A stretch of 64,000 bases of DNA from Arthrobacter koreensis. GTDB lineage: Bacteria > Actinomycetota > Actinomycetes > Actinomycetales > Micrococcaceae. The stretch spans positions 1-64,000 of the forward strand of contig NZ_WACG01000003.1 of NCBI RefSeq assembly GCF_009193255.1, written 5' to 3'. Of this stretch, positions 29,295 to 37,273 are shown in pieces (the first letter of the stretch is position 1; each line of letters opens with the position of its first letter). The position numbers were made by a program, and so were the translations under genes. A model generated the notes under the pieces. That model was not told the origin of the DNA, made no database searches, and saw only the letters and a program-made list of their open reading frames with translations.

Positions 29295-29484
29295 TTACAA
29301 GTATGTCATTCGACACGTCCGTCGTCCACAGTTTCTGCACAGGAAGAGCCGTGGATTTACGTGGGATTCCGCTGGGAAACACGTACTTCTCCACAGCCTG
29401 TGGAGACCGGGTGCACATGCTGTGGGGCTGGCGGAATGATCGCGTGTCGCCGCTGCTGGGCGTGTCGCGCGTAGTAGCTGCCAC

Positions 29485-29498
29485 CACTAGATATTGTG
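29485..29498. promoter_or_regulatory. Palindromic site upstream of the LysR gene (NrdR-like or -10 region)
   Basis: CACTAGATATTGTG lies in a CCAC...GTGG dyad 44 bases before the LysR start. It shares CACTA and GTG ends with the NrdR boxes near nrdH, but it may instead be an autoregulatory LysR site or overlap a TATTGT-type -10 element. Confidence 0.4.
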
Positions 29499-29541
29499 GT
29501 CGACGTCGATTCGACGCACCACAGAGGGGAAAACGACGGCC

Positions 29542-30483
29542 GTGGTCAATCCGATCCACCTCAAGACCCTGCTCGAAGTTATGCGCAGCGGGTCCTTCGC
29601 AGCAGCCGCAGTGCACCTCGGCTACACCGCCTCCGCCGTTTCCCAGCAGATGTCCGCACTGGAGCGCGAGACCGGAACCACCCTCTTCGAGCGGTCCGCG
29701 CGCGCGGCAGTGCCTACGGAAGCCGCCGTCGTCATGTCCCGCCACGCCGCCAAGGTGCTGACCGACATGGACGCACTGCTGGCCGCCGCGGCCCGCGCGG
29801 AAGCCGGCACCGGGCACGAACTGCGCCTGGGCATCTTTCCCAGCCTCGCCACGTTCGCCCTCCCCCGGCTCGTGGGGTCCCCGGACTGGAAGGACCTGGG
29901 GATTGACCTGAAGATCTTCGTGGCCGAGCCCGGGCAGACAATCCAGGGGCTCCGCAGCGGCGGGGAACTGGATGTGGCACTGGTGTTCCAGGTGGGACAG
30001 GGCGGCCTGGCCTGGCCCGGGACCGTGAGCCGGCAATGGCTTGGGGATGACAACTTCCGTGTGGTGCTTCCCGAGGCATGGGGAATCCGGCCGGGTGCCA
30101 AGGTCACCGCCGAACAGCTGTCGGACATGCCGTGGATCATGCACCACCCGGGCACTCCGGATGCGCTCGTCATTGAACGGCTGTTCGCCAGCTGCAGCCT
30201 CCATCCGAGGGTGGCTGCCTACTGCGACGACTTCAATGCCAGCCTGGAGATGGCCGCCGCGGGCATCGGGGCCGCGCTGGTACCGGAACTGGCCATGCTG
30301 AACCACAGCCGCGGCGTCGTTGTCCTTGACGTTCCGGAGATCCGGCTGGCCCGGAGCATCTTTGCCCTGGTCATCAATGACCGTCAGGGTCCGCGCACCC
30401 GGGTCTTCCTGGACCGGCTGGCCGATGTGCTGGAAGGCATCAGCATCTCGCCCTCCCCCGGCCCGGTTCCTCCGCCGCGGTAG
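29542..30483 (+). CDS. LysR-family transcriptional regulator
   Basis: The 313-aa protein has an N-terminal winged helix (IHLKTLLEVMRSGSFAAAAV, then YTASAVSQQMSALERETGTT) and a periplasmic-binding-like effector domain from about residue 90. GTG 29542 with GAGGGGA about ten bases upstream gives the normal N-terminus; a longer frame adds sequence before the helix-turn-helix. Its targets are unknown: the plus-strand neighbour is an exporter-like gene 78 bases downstream, and nrdHIEF diverges on the other side. Confidence 0.88.
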   Translation: MVNPIHLKTLLEVMRSGSFAAAAVHLGYTASAVSQQMSALERETGTTLFERSARAAVPTEAAVVMSRHAAKVLTDMDALLAAAARAEAGTGHELRLGIFPSLATFALPRLVGSPDWKDLGIDLKIFVAEPGQTIQGLRSGGELDVALVFQVGQGGLAWPGTVSRQWLGDDNFRVVLPEAWGIRPGAKVTAEQLSDMPWIMHHPGTPDALVIERLFASCSLHPRVAAYCDDFNASLEMAAAGIGAALVPELAMLNHSRGVVVLDVPEIRLARSIFALVINDRQGPRTRVFLDRLADVLEGISISPSPGPVPPPR

Positions 30484-30561
30484 GCAGCCGGGCGGCTGGC
30501 CCGGGCAGTGGGACAGGTCGCATAAATCGACGGCCCGGCAGGCAGCAGGCATACTGGCCAA

Positions 30562-31656
30562 ATGGCTCTCCGCGGCAAGTCCTTGCCCAAACCGTCCCTG
30601 GCAGCTGTGTCCAACCGGCTCACCGGGATGCTGCGCTACACCCGCTTCCAGCTCGCGGTGAAGGCGGCCGTGGCAGTCGGCATCGCCTGGAGCATCGCCC
30701 CGCTGATTCCCGGAGTCGCCTCCGAGTACCCGTATTACGCGCCCCTGGGCGCCCTGGTCAGTATGTATCCGACGGTCGCCGGCACGGCGCGGGCGGGAAT
30801 CCAGACCCTGATTGGCCTCGTCAGCGGAATCGGCCTGGCCCTGATCGCCCTTTTGTTTGGCGGACCCACCGTGTGGACCATCTCCCTGATTGTGGGACTC
30901 GGCGTGCTGCTCGCCGGCATTCCCCGGCTCGGCGCAGGGCGGGACTACCTGCCGGTAGCGGCACTGTTCGTGCTGGTACTGGGCGGCGACGACGCCGACG
31001 GTTACTCCTACGGCTACGCCGTACAGATGCTCGTGGGCGTTCTCGTGGGCCTAACCGTCAACGCAGTGCTCTATCCGCCGCTGCACCTGAACGGCGCGGT
31101 GGACGGACTGGCCTCGCTGCGGCTTACCCTGGCCCGCCAGCTGCGGGAAATGGGCATGGCCGTTGGCGAGTCGTGGCCGCCGGAGCACGAGGACTGGTCC
31201 AACCGCCGCACGGAGCTGATTTCCTTCAGCCGCGAAGTCCGGGAAGCGGTGCAGCTGGCCGACTCCAGCCGCCACGGCAACCTTCGGCGGCGGCGCCACC
31301 AGCGTGACCTGAACGCAGATTTCCGTGCGCTGCGCGCCATGGAACGCGTCACGCTCTATGTGGAGGACATGACAGAGGTCCTGGCCACGGCCATCTGGAC
31401 CTCGCCGGAGGAGACTCCGGTTCCCGGGACGGTGTCCGAGGCACTGGAACGCGCCATGCTCACGTCCGCGGACGCAGTCGAAACCTGGGACGCCGATGCG
31501 CAGGAGTACGCCGAGGCGGTCAACGCCGTCCGGGAGCTCGTCAGCACCATGAACGGACAAGCGTCACCGGACACCCCGATGGACGCCACCGCCTCGCTGG
31601 CGATGAGCCTGCGGCGCATCATGCGCACCATCCGCACGGAGGAAGACCAGCCTTAG
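30562..31656 (+). CDS. Aromatic acid exporter / FUSC-family membrane protein
   Basis: The 364-aa protein has five to six membrane segments over residues 28-175 (LAVKAAVAVGIAWSIAPLIP, LIGLVSGIGLALIALLFGG) including YYAPLGALVSMYPTVAGTAR, a motif of the FUSC/ArAE exporter family. A soluble helical domain (about 180-364) is rich in Arg and Glu. It may export aromatic acids or other small acids. It starts at ATG 30562 and its stop overlaps that of the convergent App1 gene by three bases. Control by the preceding LysR gene is possible. Confidence 0.83.
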   Translation: MALRGKSLPKPSLAAVSNRLTGMLRYTRFQLAVKAAVAVGIAWSIAPLIPGVASEYPYYAPLGALVSMYPTVAGTARAGIQTLIGLVSGIGLALIALLFGGPTVWTISLIVGLGVLLAGIPRLGAGRDYLPVAALFVLVLGGDDADGYSYGYAVQMLVGVLVGLTVNAVLYPPLHLNGAVDGLASLRLTLARQLREMGMAVGESWPPEHEDWSNRRTELISFSREVREAVQLADSSRHGNLRRRRHQRDLNADFRALRAMERVTLYVEDMTEVLATAIWTSPEETPVPGTVSEALERAMLTSADAVETWDADAQEYAEAVNAVRELVSTMNGQASPDTPMDATASLAMSLRRIMRTIRTEEDQP

Positions 31657-32741
31657 CCGGCCTCGGGCAGGATCCCCTTCTCCATCAGCTGCCGGGACAT
31701 TCCTGCACCGTCCGGAGCGTAGATCCAGGGAATGTCCCGCGGCGGGGCGCCGGGACCGGATGACCGTCCGCCGGCCAGGACGGCCTCGCTCGGGGAAAGT
31801 TCCCGAATGGCCACGGCCCGCACGTTCTGTGGATGGGTCCGGCTGAACTCCGCATAAATTGCCTCATCATGCTGGCCGTTGTCTCCGATGAGGAGCCAGC
31901 TGATGTCCGGGAACTCCTTGGCCAGACGCTCAAGCTGGGTGCGTTTATGCTCCGGACCGCTTCGGAACCAGCGGTCACGGGTGGGGCCCCAGTCAGTGAG
32001 CAGCAGCGGCCCGGCCGGGTACAGGTTGCGGGTGATGAAGCGCGTCAGGGTTGCGGCTACGTTCCACGCCCCGGTGGAGAGATAGAAAACCGGTCCGCCT
32101 TCGTTCTCCCGCATCAGCCGGTCCATCAGCACTGCCATCCCCGGGGTGGGAGTCCTGGCATGCTCATCGAGGACAAAGGTGTTCCACGCGGCGAGGAAGG
32201 GACGCGGCAGGGCAGTGACCATGATGGTGTCGTCGATATCGGATATGACGCCCGTCGTGGCCGCCGGATCGACGATGTAGACCGGGGAGGCAACCGGCGC
32301 GGCGTCGGGCTCTGCCTCCGGACGCAGCGTAATGCTCTGCCAGCCCGGCGCCAGGGATGCCGGAAGTACGGTGTCGATGACACCGCCGCGGTCTGCGGTG
32401 ACAAGGTGTTTTTCATCGCCGATCTCGACGCAGACGACGGCGTCGTTGACCGGCGGGCTGATGAAGTTCCGCCACCCGCGCACCCCGTCACGCAGCGCCT
32501 GCGCGGTTCCGGTGCGGGCCGAGAGTTTGCCCGGCTTGGCCAGGACCACCCTGCCCAGCACCCGCACCCAGGTAGTCGAGCCGTACCCGGTGAAGGACAG
32601 CACCGTCTGCACGCCCCCGCCTTTGCGGGCAGCGTTCATGCGGGTGGAGTGGATCCGGTCCTCGAGCCTGGCACCAATATGCATTGCCTGGTCCTTGGTG
32701 CGTTTAACGGCGGGCAGTCCGGCTACGGGAGTTGAAGGCAT
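31653..32741 (-). CDS. App1-family putative phosphatidate phosphatase (DUF2183)
   Basis: The 362-aa protein carries the HAD-type phosphatase motif SDIDDTIMVT (aspartates near residues 168-172), the second motif in PVFYLSTGAWN, and the downstream LIGDNGQHDEAIYAEF that completes the site, as in yeast App1. These enzymes dephosphorylate phosphatidic acid. No membrane segment is seen, so it is likely soluble. It starts at ATG 32741. The next gene upstream on this strand encodes a fatty acid desaturase, so a lipid theme is possible but unproven. Confidence 0.88.
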   Translation of the reverse strand: MPSTPVAGLPAVKRTKDQAMHIGARLEDRIHSTRMNAARKGGGVQTVLSFTGYGSTTWVRVLGRVVLAKPGKLSARTGTAQALRDGVRGWRNFISPPVNDAVVCVEIGDEKHLVTADRGGVIDTVLPASLAPGWQSITLRPEAEPDAAPVASPVYIVDPAATTGVISDIDDTIMVTALPRPFLAAWNTFVLDEHARTPTPGMAVLMDRLMRENEGGPVFYLSTGAWNVAATLTRFITRNLYPAGPLLLTDWGPTRDRWFRSGPEHKRTQLERLAKEFPDISWLLIGDNGQHDEAIYAEFSRTHPQNVRAVAIRELSPSEAVLAGGRSSGPGAPPRDIPWIYAPDGAGMSRQLMEKGILPEAG

Positions 32742-32805
32742 GCCCCCAGTCTTGCAGACAGCCAGGGCACTTTATATCCGGCTTCGGCTCCGGACAACGC
32801 AAAAG

Positions 32806-32833
32806 GACGGCCCCCCGGACCGGGAGCCGTCCC
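32806..32833 (-). terminator. Probable terminator after the desaturase gene
   Basis: GGACGGC (32806-32812) pairs with GCCGTCC (32827-32833) around an imperfect G/C inner stem. On the minus strand it is followed by TTTTGC, so it can work as an intrinsic terminator for the gene ending at 32861. Confidence 0.65.
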
Positions 32834-32860
32834 TGCCTGCCTGTTCCGGCAGCGCGTGGC

Positions 32861-33931
32861 CTAGCGGTACTGGGACCGCACCGGGCAGTCGAACGGATCG
32901 CGGGCGGAAAGACCCACGCGGTTCAGATAGCGGACCACAATCGCATAGGACTGCGTCAGCGTTGCCTCGGTGTACGGAATCTTGTGCTTGGCGCAGTGCT
33001 CTTTCACGATTTCCGAGGCACGGGCCAGATGCGGGCGCGGCATGCTCGGGAACAGGTGGTGCTCCACCTGGTAGTTCAGTCCGCCCATGAACGTGTTCAT
33101 GCCGCGGCCGGTGATGTTACGCGAGGTCAGGACCTGACGGCTGAGGAAGTCAACCTTGGAGTCACGCGGAATCAGCGGCATGCCCTTGTGGTTCGGCGCG
33201 AAGGACGCGCCCATGTAGACACCGAAGACGCCGAGCTGGACGCCGAGGAAGGCGAACGCCATACCCACGGGCAGGAAGAAGAACACTGCGGCCACGTAGA
33301 GGCCCAGGCGCAGGAAGACCATGGTGATCTCCGTGTAGCGGCCCTTGACTTTGTTCTTGGAGAACAGGTGCCGGATGGAGGTTGCATGCAGGTTGATGCC
33401 TTCGAGCAGCAGCAGGGGGAAGAAGAGCCAGCCCTGGCGGCGGGTCAGCCACGCCAGAAAACCCTTGCGGGTTTCGGCCTGCTCAACCTGGAAGGAGATG
33501 GTGTCCATCTCGATGTCCGGGTCCTTGCCCACCGTGTTGGGGTTGGCATGGTGCCGGGTGTGCTTGTTCATCCACCACTGGTAGCTGATGCCTACGACGG
33601 CGTTGGCGAGGAATCGACCGGCGCGGTCGTTCGCGGGACCGGACTCGAATACCTGGCGGTGGGAAGCTTCATGGGAAATAAAGGCAAGCTGCGTGAACAG
33701 GATGCCCAGTGCTGCTGCGATCAGCAGCTGGAACCAGCTCTCCCCTATCAGGAAGAAGCCGGTGCCGGCAGCGATGAGGCCGGCGCAGAGGAACACGAAG
33801 GTGGTGATGTAGAAAGCACGGCGCCGCTTGAGCAGCCCTTCGTCGCGGATGATCTTCAGCAGCGCTGAATAGCTGCTTGCAACAGCGTTCTCGCGGTTCC
33901 TGGTGGTACGTGGTTGTGCAGCAATGCTCAT
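32861..33931 (-). CDS. Membrane fatty acid desaturase
   Basis: The 356-aa protein has the three histidine boxes of acyl-lipid/acyl-CoA desaturases: HEASH (87-91), HTRHH (124-128) and QVEHH (288-292), with Gln as the first residue of the third box as in front-end-type enzymes. Hydrophobic spans lie at about 43-63, 68-85, 170-190 and 210-250. It inserts a double bond into membrane fatty acids using a di-iron centre and an external electron donor; no fused cytochrome b5 is present. It starts at ATG 33931 with AGAGG upstream. The region 33932-34158 holds no gene. Confidence 0.92.
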   Translation of the reverse strand: MSIAAQPRTTRNRENAVASSYSALLKIIRDEGLLKRRRAFYITTFVFLCAGLIAAGTGFFLIGESWFQLLIAAALGILFTQLAFISHEASHRQVFESGPANDRAGRFLANAVVGISYQWWMNKHTRHHANPNTVGKDPDIEMDTISFQVEQAETRKGFLAWLTRRQGWLFFPLLLLEGINLHATSIRHLFSKNKVKGRYTEITMVFLRLGLYVAAVFFFLPVGMAFAFLGVQLGVFGVYMGASFAPNHKGMPLIPRDSKVDFLSRQVLTSRNITGRGMNTFMGGLNYQVEHHLFPSMPRPHLARASEIVKEHCAKHKIPYTEATLTQSYAIVVRYLNRVGLSARDPFDCPVRSQYR

Positions 33932-34158
33932 AAGCGCCTCTGGAGTCTCTTCGACTTCCCAGCCGCGTAGTAGAGCAATTGCCCTGTAGATGTGGCAAGC
34001 GTAACCCGGAATACTGGCAATACGCTGTGACCGCTCCGTAACAAAGAGGTTCCGGCCGTTGGCTGGCGGAACGGGCGCGCACCGTTGACCGGCTCCGAGG
34101 CCGGCAGCCAGCATGGCTCCCACGTACCGCCACGCCCGCCACAACCCTGGGAGCCGCA

Positions 34159-35121
34159 ATGATTCGAGTCCTTTCACTTGACGGCGGCGGAATCCGGGGA
34201 ATCCTCCCGGCCTCCTGGCTTGCCGCCCTCGAGGAACAAACCGGAAAACCGGTCTCCCAACTCTTTGACGTAGTGGTCGGAACGTCAACCGGGGGAATCC
34301 TGGCCCTGGGGCTCACCAGCCCCGGCACGAACGGCGTGCCGCCCACCGCCGCTGAATTGCTCAGCCTCTACGTTGACCACGGAGCGGAGATCTTCTCCGG
34401 CACCGGGCAGGAACCCCGCGGCACCGTTTCCCCGGGTCCGAAGGCCCGCTACTCCTCGGAGCCCCTGCGCCGGTACCTGAATGGCTTCTTTGGGGACCTG
34501 CCGCTTTCCGCGGCCCTGAAACCGGTGGCAGTTGTGACGGTGGACATCCGCAACGTCGCCGGGCTGCTCTTCAGCGGCGGAGGGCTTGGACAGGACCCGC
34601 TCGGGGACGCACCGATGCAGCTCGCGGCACTGGCGACGTCGTCCGCCCCCACCTATTTTGAACCGGTGCCTTACCGCGGGCCGGACGGCGTGGACCGGCT
34701 GCTGGTGGACGGCGGGCTGGCCGCGAACGATCCTGCCTTTGTGGGGTTCGCCATCGCCCTGGTGCAGCAGCGCACGGTCCGGAAAGGTGAGGACATCCTG
34801 CTGGTGTCCATGGGAACCGGCCTGCAGAACGGTGGAGAGTCCCTTGAGCCCAATGCGGTGTCCCAGCTGGCACACCCTGAGCAGCTCGCCGCCCTGGAAC
34901 CGATCATCGAGTCCCTGTATGGAGCACCCGGCCGCCTCACCCGAAACCTGCTGGGCCTCGCCATTGGCGAGCGGTACGTGCGCCTGCAGGTCCCGTTGCT
35001 GCCCGGCGTCGGGCATGCACTGGACGATGCCAGTCCGGAGAACATCGGCGGTCTGCTGCGAACCGCCGCAACGCTGACAGCTGCCGGCGAGCTGCGGGAC
35101 CTGGCAGCACTGCTCAGCTGA
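34159..35121 (+). CDS. Patatin-like phospholipase
   Basis: The 320-aa protein has the oxyanion motif DGGGIRG (8-14), the nucleophile S43 in GTSTGG and the Asp of the dyad, D184, in VDGGLA. It would release fatty acids from lipids. It starts at ATG 34159 with GGGAG upstream. The layout resembles CapV-type effectors of cyclic-oligonucleotide defence, but no CD-NTase or other defence gene is nearby, so an ordinary lipid role is preferred. It diverges from the desaturase gene. Confidence 0.9.
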   Translation: MIRVLSLDGGGIRGILPASWLAALEEQTGKPVSQLFDVVVGTSTGGILALGLTSPGTNGVPPTAAELLSLYVDHGAEIFSGTGQEPRGTVSPGPKARYSSEPLRRYLNGFFGDLPLSAALKPVAVVTVDIRNVAGLLFSGGGLGQDPLGDAPMQLAALATSSAPTYFEPVPYRGPDGVDRLLVDGGLAANDPAFVGFAIALVQQRTVRKGEDILLVSMGTGLQNGGESLEPNAVSQLAHPEQLAALEPIIESLYGAPGRLTRNLLGLAIGERYVRLQVPLLPGVGHALDDASPENIGGLLRTAATLTAAGELRDLAALLS

Positions 35122-35126
35122 ACGGT

Positions 35127-35156
35127 TTGACATTGACGCTGCGTCAACCCTTAGCG
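35127..35156 (+). promoter_or_regulatory. MerR/TipA-type promoter with palindromic operator
   Basis: TTGACA (35127-35132) serves as a -35 element. TTGACGCTGCGTCAA at 35133-35147 is a perfect 7+1+7 palindrome lying between it and the weak -10-like TTAGCG (35151-35156). An operator in a long spacer between -35 and -10 is the hallmark of MerR-family promoters, so the gene at 35164 is probably self-regulated. Confidence 0.72.
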
Positions 35157-35163
35157 TTGCAGT

Positions 35164-35949
35164 ATGAACACGCACAGCGCGGAACCGGCACGTGAGTTCA
35201 GCGTGCAGGACGTGGCGCGCCGGGCCGGCATCACCAGCCGGACGCTTCGGCACTATGACGCGATTGGCCTCCTGCCCCCTGCGCGGACCGGCAGCAATGG
35301 CTACCGCTACTACGGACGCGATTCCCTGGTACGGCTGCAGCGCATCCTGCTGCTGCGCGAACTGGGGTTGGGCCTGCCGGAGATCGCCGGCTTCCTGGAA
35401 CGCCGCGAAGACCCCGCGGCGGCGCTGCGGAACCACCTGGCCTGGCTGGAGAAAGAACAGGACCGGCTGCTGCGGCAGGCCGCATCGGTCCGGAAGACCA
35501 TCACAGCATTGGAGAAAGGACAGCAGATCATGCCCGAAGAAACCTTCGACGGATTCGACCACACCCAGTACAAGGAGGAGGTTGAAAGCAGATGGGGGAC
35601 CCAAGCGTACGCGCGCTCCGAGAAATGGTGGAAGAACATGGACGACGGGGAGCGCGCCGCCTGGCAGGAACAAACGCAGGAACTGGGGCGGGCCTGGTCA
35701 GAGGCCGCTGAACAGGGAGCTGATCCCACCGGCCCCGTGGCGCGCGGACTCGCGGAACGGCACGTCGCGTGGCTGAAGAGCGTCCCGGGAGCTCCCACGG
35801 GTGAGGGAGAGCTGGATGGCTACGTCCGCTCCCTCGCGGAAATGTACGTGTCGGATCCGCGGTTCGCGGCGAACTACGGCGGGGACGGCGGCGCAGCCTT
35901 CGTCCGGTCTGCGCTCCTGGCCTATCTGGGAGACGAACCTCAGCCTTAA
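35164..35949 (+). CDS. MerR-family regulator with TipAS-type domain
   Basis: The 261-aa protein has an N-terminal MerR winged helix (FSVQDVARRAGITSRTLRHYDAIGLLPPAR, Y at the usual place), a coiled-coil dimer helix to about residue 118, and a C-terminal TipAS domain of about 110-120 residues (YKEEVESRWGTQAYARSEKW through FAANYGGDGGAAFVRSALLAY). In Streptomyces TipAL this domain binds thiopeptide antibiotics; related proteins sense other compounds. The ATG at 35164 follows the palindromic promoter directly. Confidence 0.92.
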   Translation: MNTHSAEPAREFSVQDVARRAGITSRTLRHYDAIGLLPPARTGSNGYRYYGRDSLVRLQRILLLRELGLGLPEIAGFLERREDPAAALRNHLAWLEKEQDRLLRQAASVRKTITALEKGQQIMPEETFDGFDHTQYKEEVESRWGTQAYARSEKWWKNMDDGERAAWQEQTQELGRAWSEAAEQGADPTGPVARGLAERHVAWLKSVPGAPTGEGELDGYVRSLAEMYVSDPRFAANYGGDGGAAFVRSALLAYLGDEPQP

Positions 35950-35977
35950 ACGCACTTGCCGCCGCTAGGATCCAGGC

Positions 35978-37273
35978 ATGGAAGATACCGGTTCCCCCGA
36001 TGTCCTGCGTTCCGGACCGAGCGGCACGATGCTGGACCTGGCCGCCGGCGCCATCGCCGGCCCCGACGCCGAACCCTGGCTGAACCCGGATGCCCACTGG
36101 GCATCGCTGACCGGCGCGGTGGCCGGGATTCCCGCTCCTGCCGCGGTACTGGAACTGAATGCCCTGCGCTGGAACACCCGTGACCTGGTGCGCCGCGCCG
36201 CGGGAGTACCCCTGCGAATCGCCAGCAAGTCCCTCCGGGTGCGCGGGGTGCTTCAGTCGCTGCAGCAGGTGCCGGGCATTTCCGGAATCCTTGCCTTCAC
36301 GCTCGCGGAAGCCCTGTGGCTCGCCCGGGACTTCGACGACGTGGTGGTGGGCTACCCAACCTCGGACCGGGAAGCGCTGCGCCGCCTCGCGGGGGACGAA
36401 CTGCTGGCCTCCCGGGTCACGCTGATGGTCGACGGCGAGGAGCAGCTTGACCTGATCGACGCCGTGCTGCCCCCGGCCAGCCGCTGCACGCTGCGGATCT
36501 GCCTGGACGCCGACGCTTCCTGGCGCTCACGGCTGCTCGGCTTCATCGGCACACGCCGCTCTCCCCTGCAGACCCCGGCACAGGTTGCCGAGCTTGGCCG
36601 CGCGGTCGCTTCCAGGCCCGGGTTCCGGCTGGTGGGCCTGATGATGTATGAAGCGCAGGTGGCCGGCGTAGGGAACGCTGTCCCCGGTGTCGCCGTCCGC
36701 AACCGGCTCATGCGCCTGGTCCAGGACCGGTCCATGGCCGAACTCACCGCCCGGCGCGGTCGGATCGTGCAGGCACTGGGCGAGGTGGCCAACCTCGAGT
36801 TCGTCAACGGCGGCGGCACCGGCTCGGTTGAAGCCACGGCCGCTGATCCGGCGGTCACTGAAATCACCGCCGGATCCGGTATCTTTGCCGGGCACCTGTT
36901 CAATAACTACCGGTCCTTTTCACCCGCCCCGGCAGCCGCCGTCGCCCTGGATGTGGTCCGGCGCCCCGGTCCCGGGTTTGCCACGGTGCTTGGCGGGGGG
37001 TGGATCGCCTCCGGCCCTCCCGATTCCAGCCGGGTACCGCAGATTGCGTGGCCCCGGGGCCTGCGCCTGGTGCCGCGGGAGGGTGCCGGCGAGGTCCAGA
37101 CGCCGCTCGCAGGACCGGCAGCGGGCGGTCTCAGGCCCGGAGACCGCGTCTGGCTGCGGCACGCTAAGTCCGGAGAACTGTCCGAGCGGGTGAATGAGTT
37201 CCATCTGGTCAGGGACGGGCAGGTGGCAGCCGTCCTGCCGACGTACCGCGGCGAAGGCAAGGCCTTCCTGTGA
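35978..37273 (+). CDS. PLP fold-type III enzyme (alanine racemase N-terminal / amino acid deaminase-aldolase family)
   Basis: The 431-aa protein has an N-terminal TIM barrel with the PLP lysine K84 in LRIASKSLRV and barrel strands VTLMVDGEEQLDLIDAV, CTLRICLDADAS and FVNGGGTGSVE. The C-terminal beta domain fits D-threonine aldolase/D-serine dehydratase-like enzymes. It probably acts on a D-amino acid or beta-hydroxy amino acid. It starts at ATG 35978, 28 bases after the MerR gene. Its TGA overlaps the next start (GTGA), so the two downstream genes are coupled. Confidence 0.85.
   Translation: MEDTGSPDVLRSGPSGTMLDLAAGAIAGPDAEPWLNPDAHWASLTGAVAGIPAPAAVLELNALRWNTRDLVRRAAGVPLRIASKSLRVRGVLQSLQQVPGISGILAFTLAEALWLARDFDDVVVGYPTSDREALRRLAGDELLASRVTLMVDGEEQLDLIDAVLPPASRCTLRICLDADASWRSRLLGFIGTRRSPLQTPAQVAELGRAVASRPGFRLVGLMMYEAQVAGVGNAVPGVAVRNRLMRLVQDRSMAELTARRGRIVQALGEVANLEFVNGGGTGSVEATAADPAVTEITAGSGIFAGHLFNNYRSFSPAPAAAVALDVVRRPGPGFATVLGGGWIASGPPDSSRVPQIAWPRGLRLVPREGAGEVQTPLAGPAAGGLRPGDRVWLRHAKSGELSERVNEFHLVRDGQVAAVLPTYRGEGKAFL

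Noticed and set aside
34159-35121. CapV-type patatin effector of a CBASS defence system
   Set aside because: No CD-NTase, E1/E2, JAB or other defence gene lies within 10 kb on either side; the neighbours are lipid and regulatory genes.
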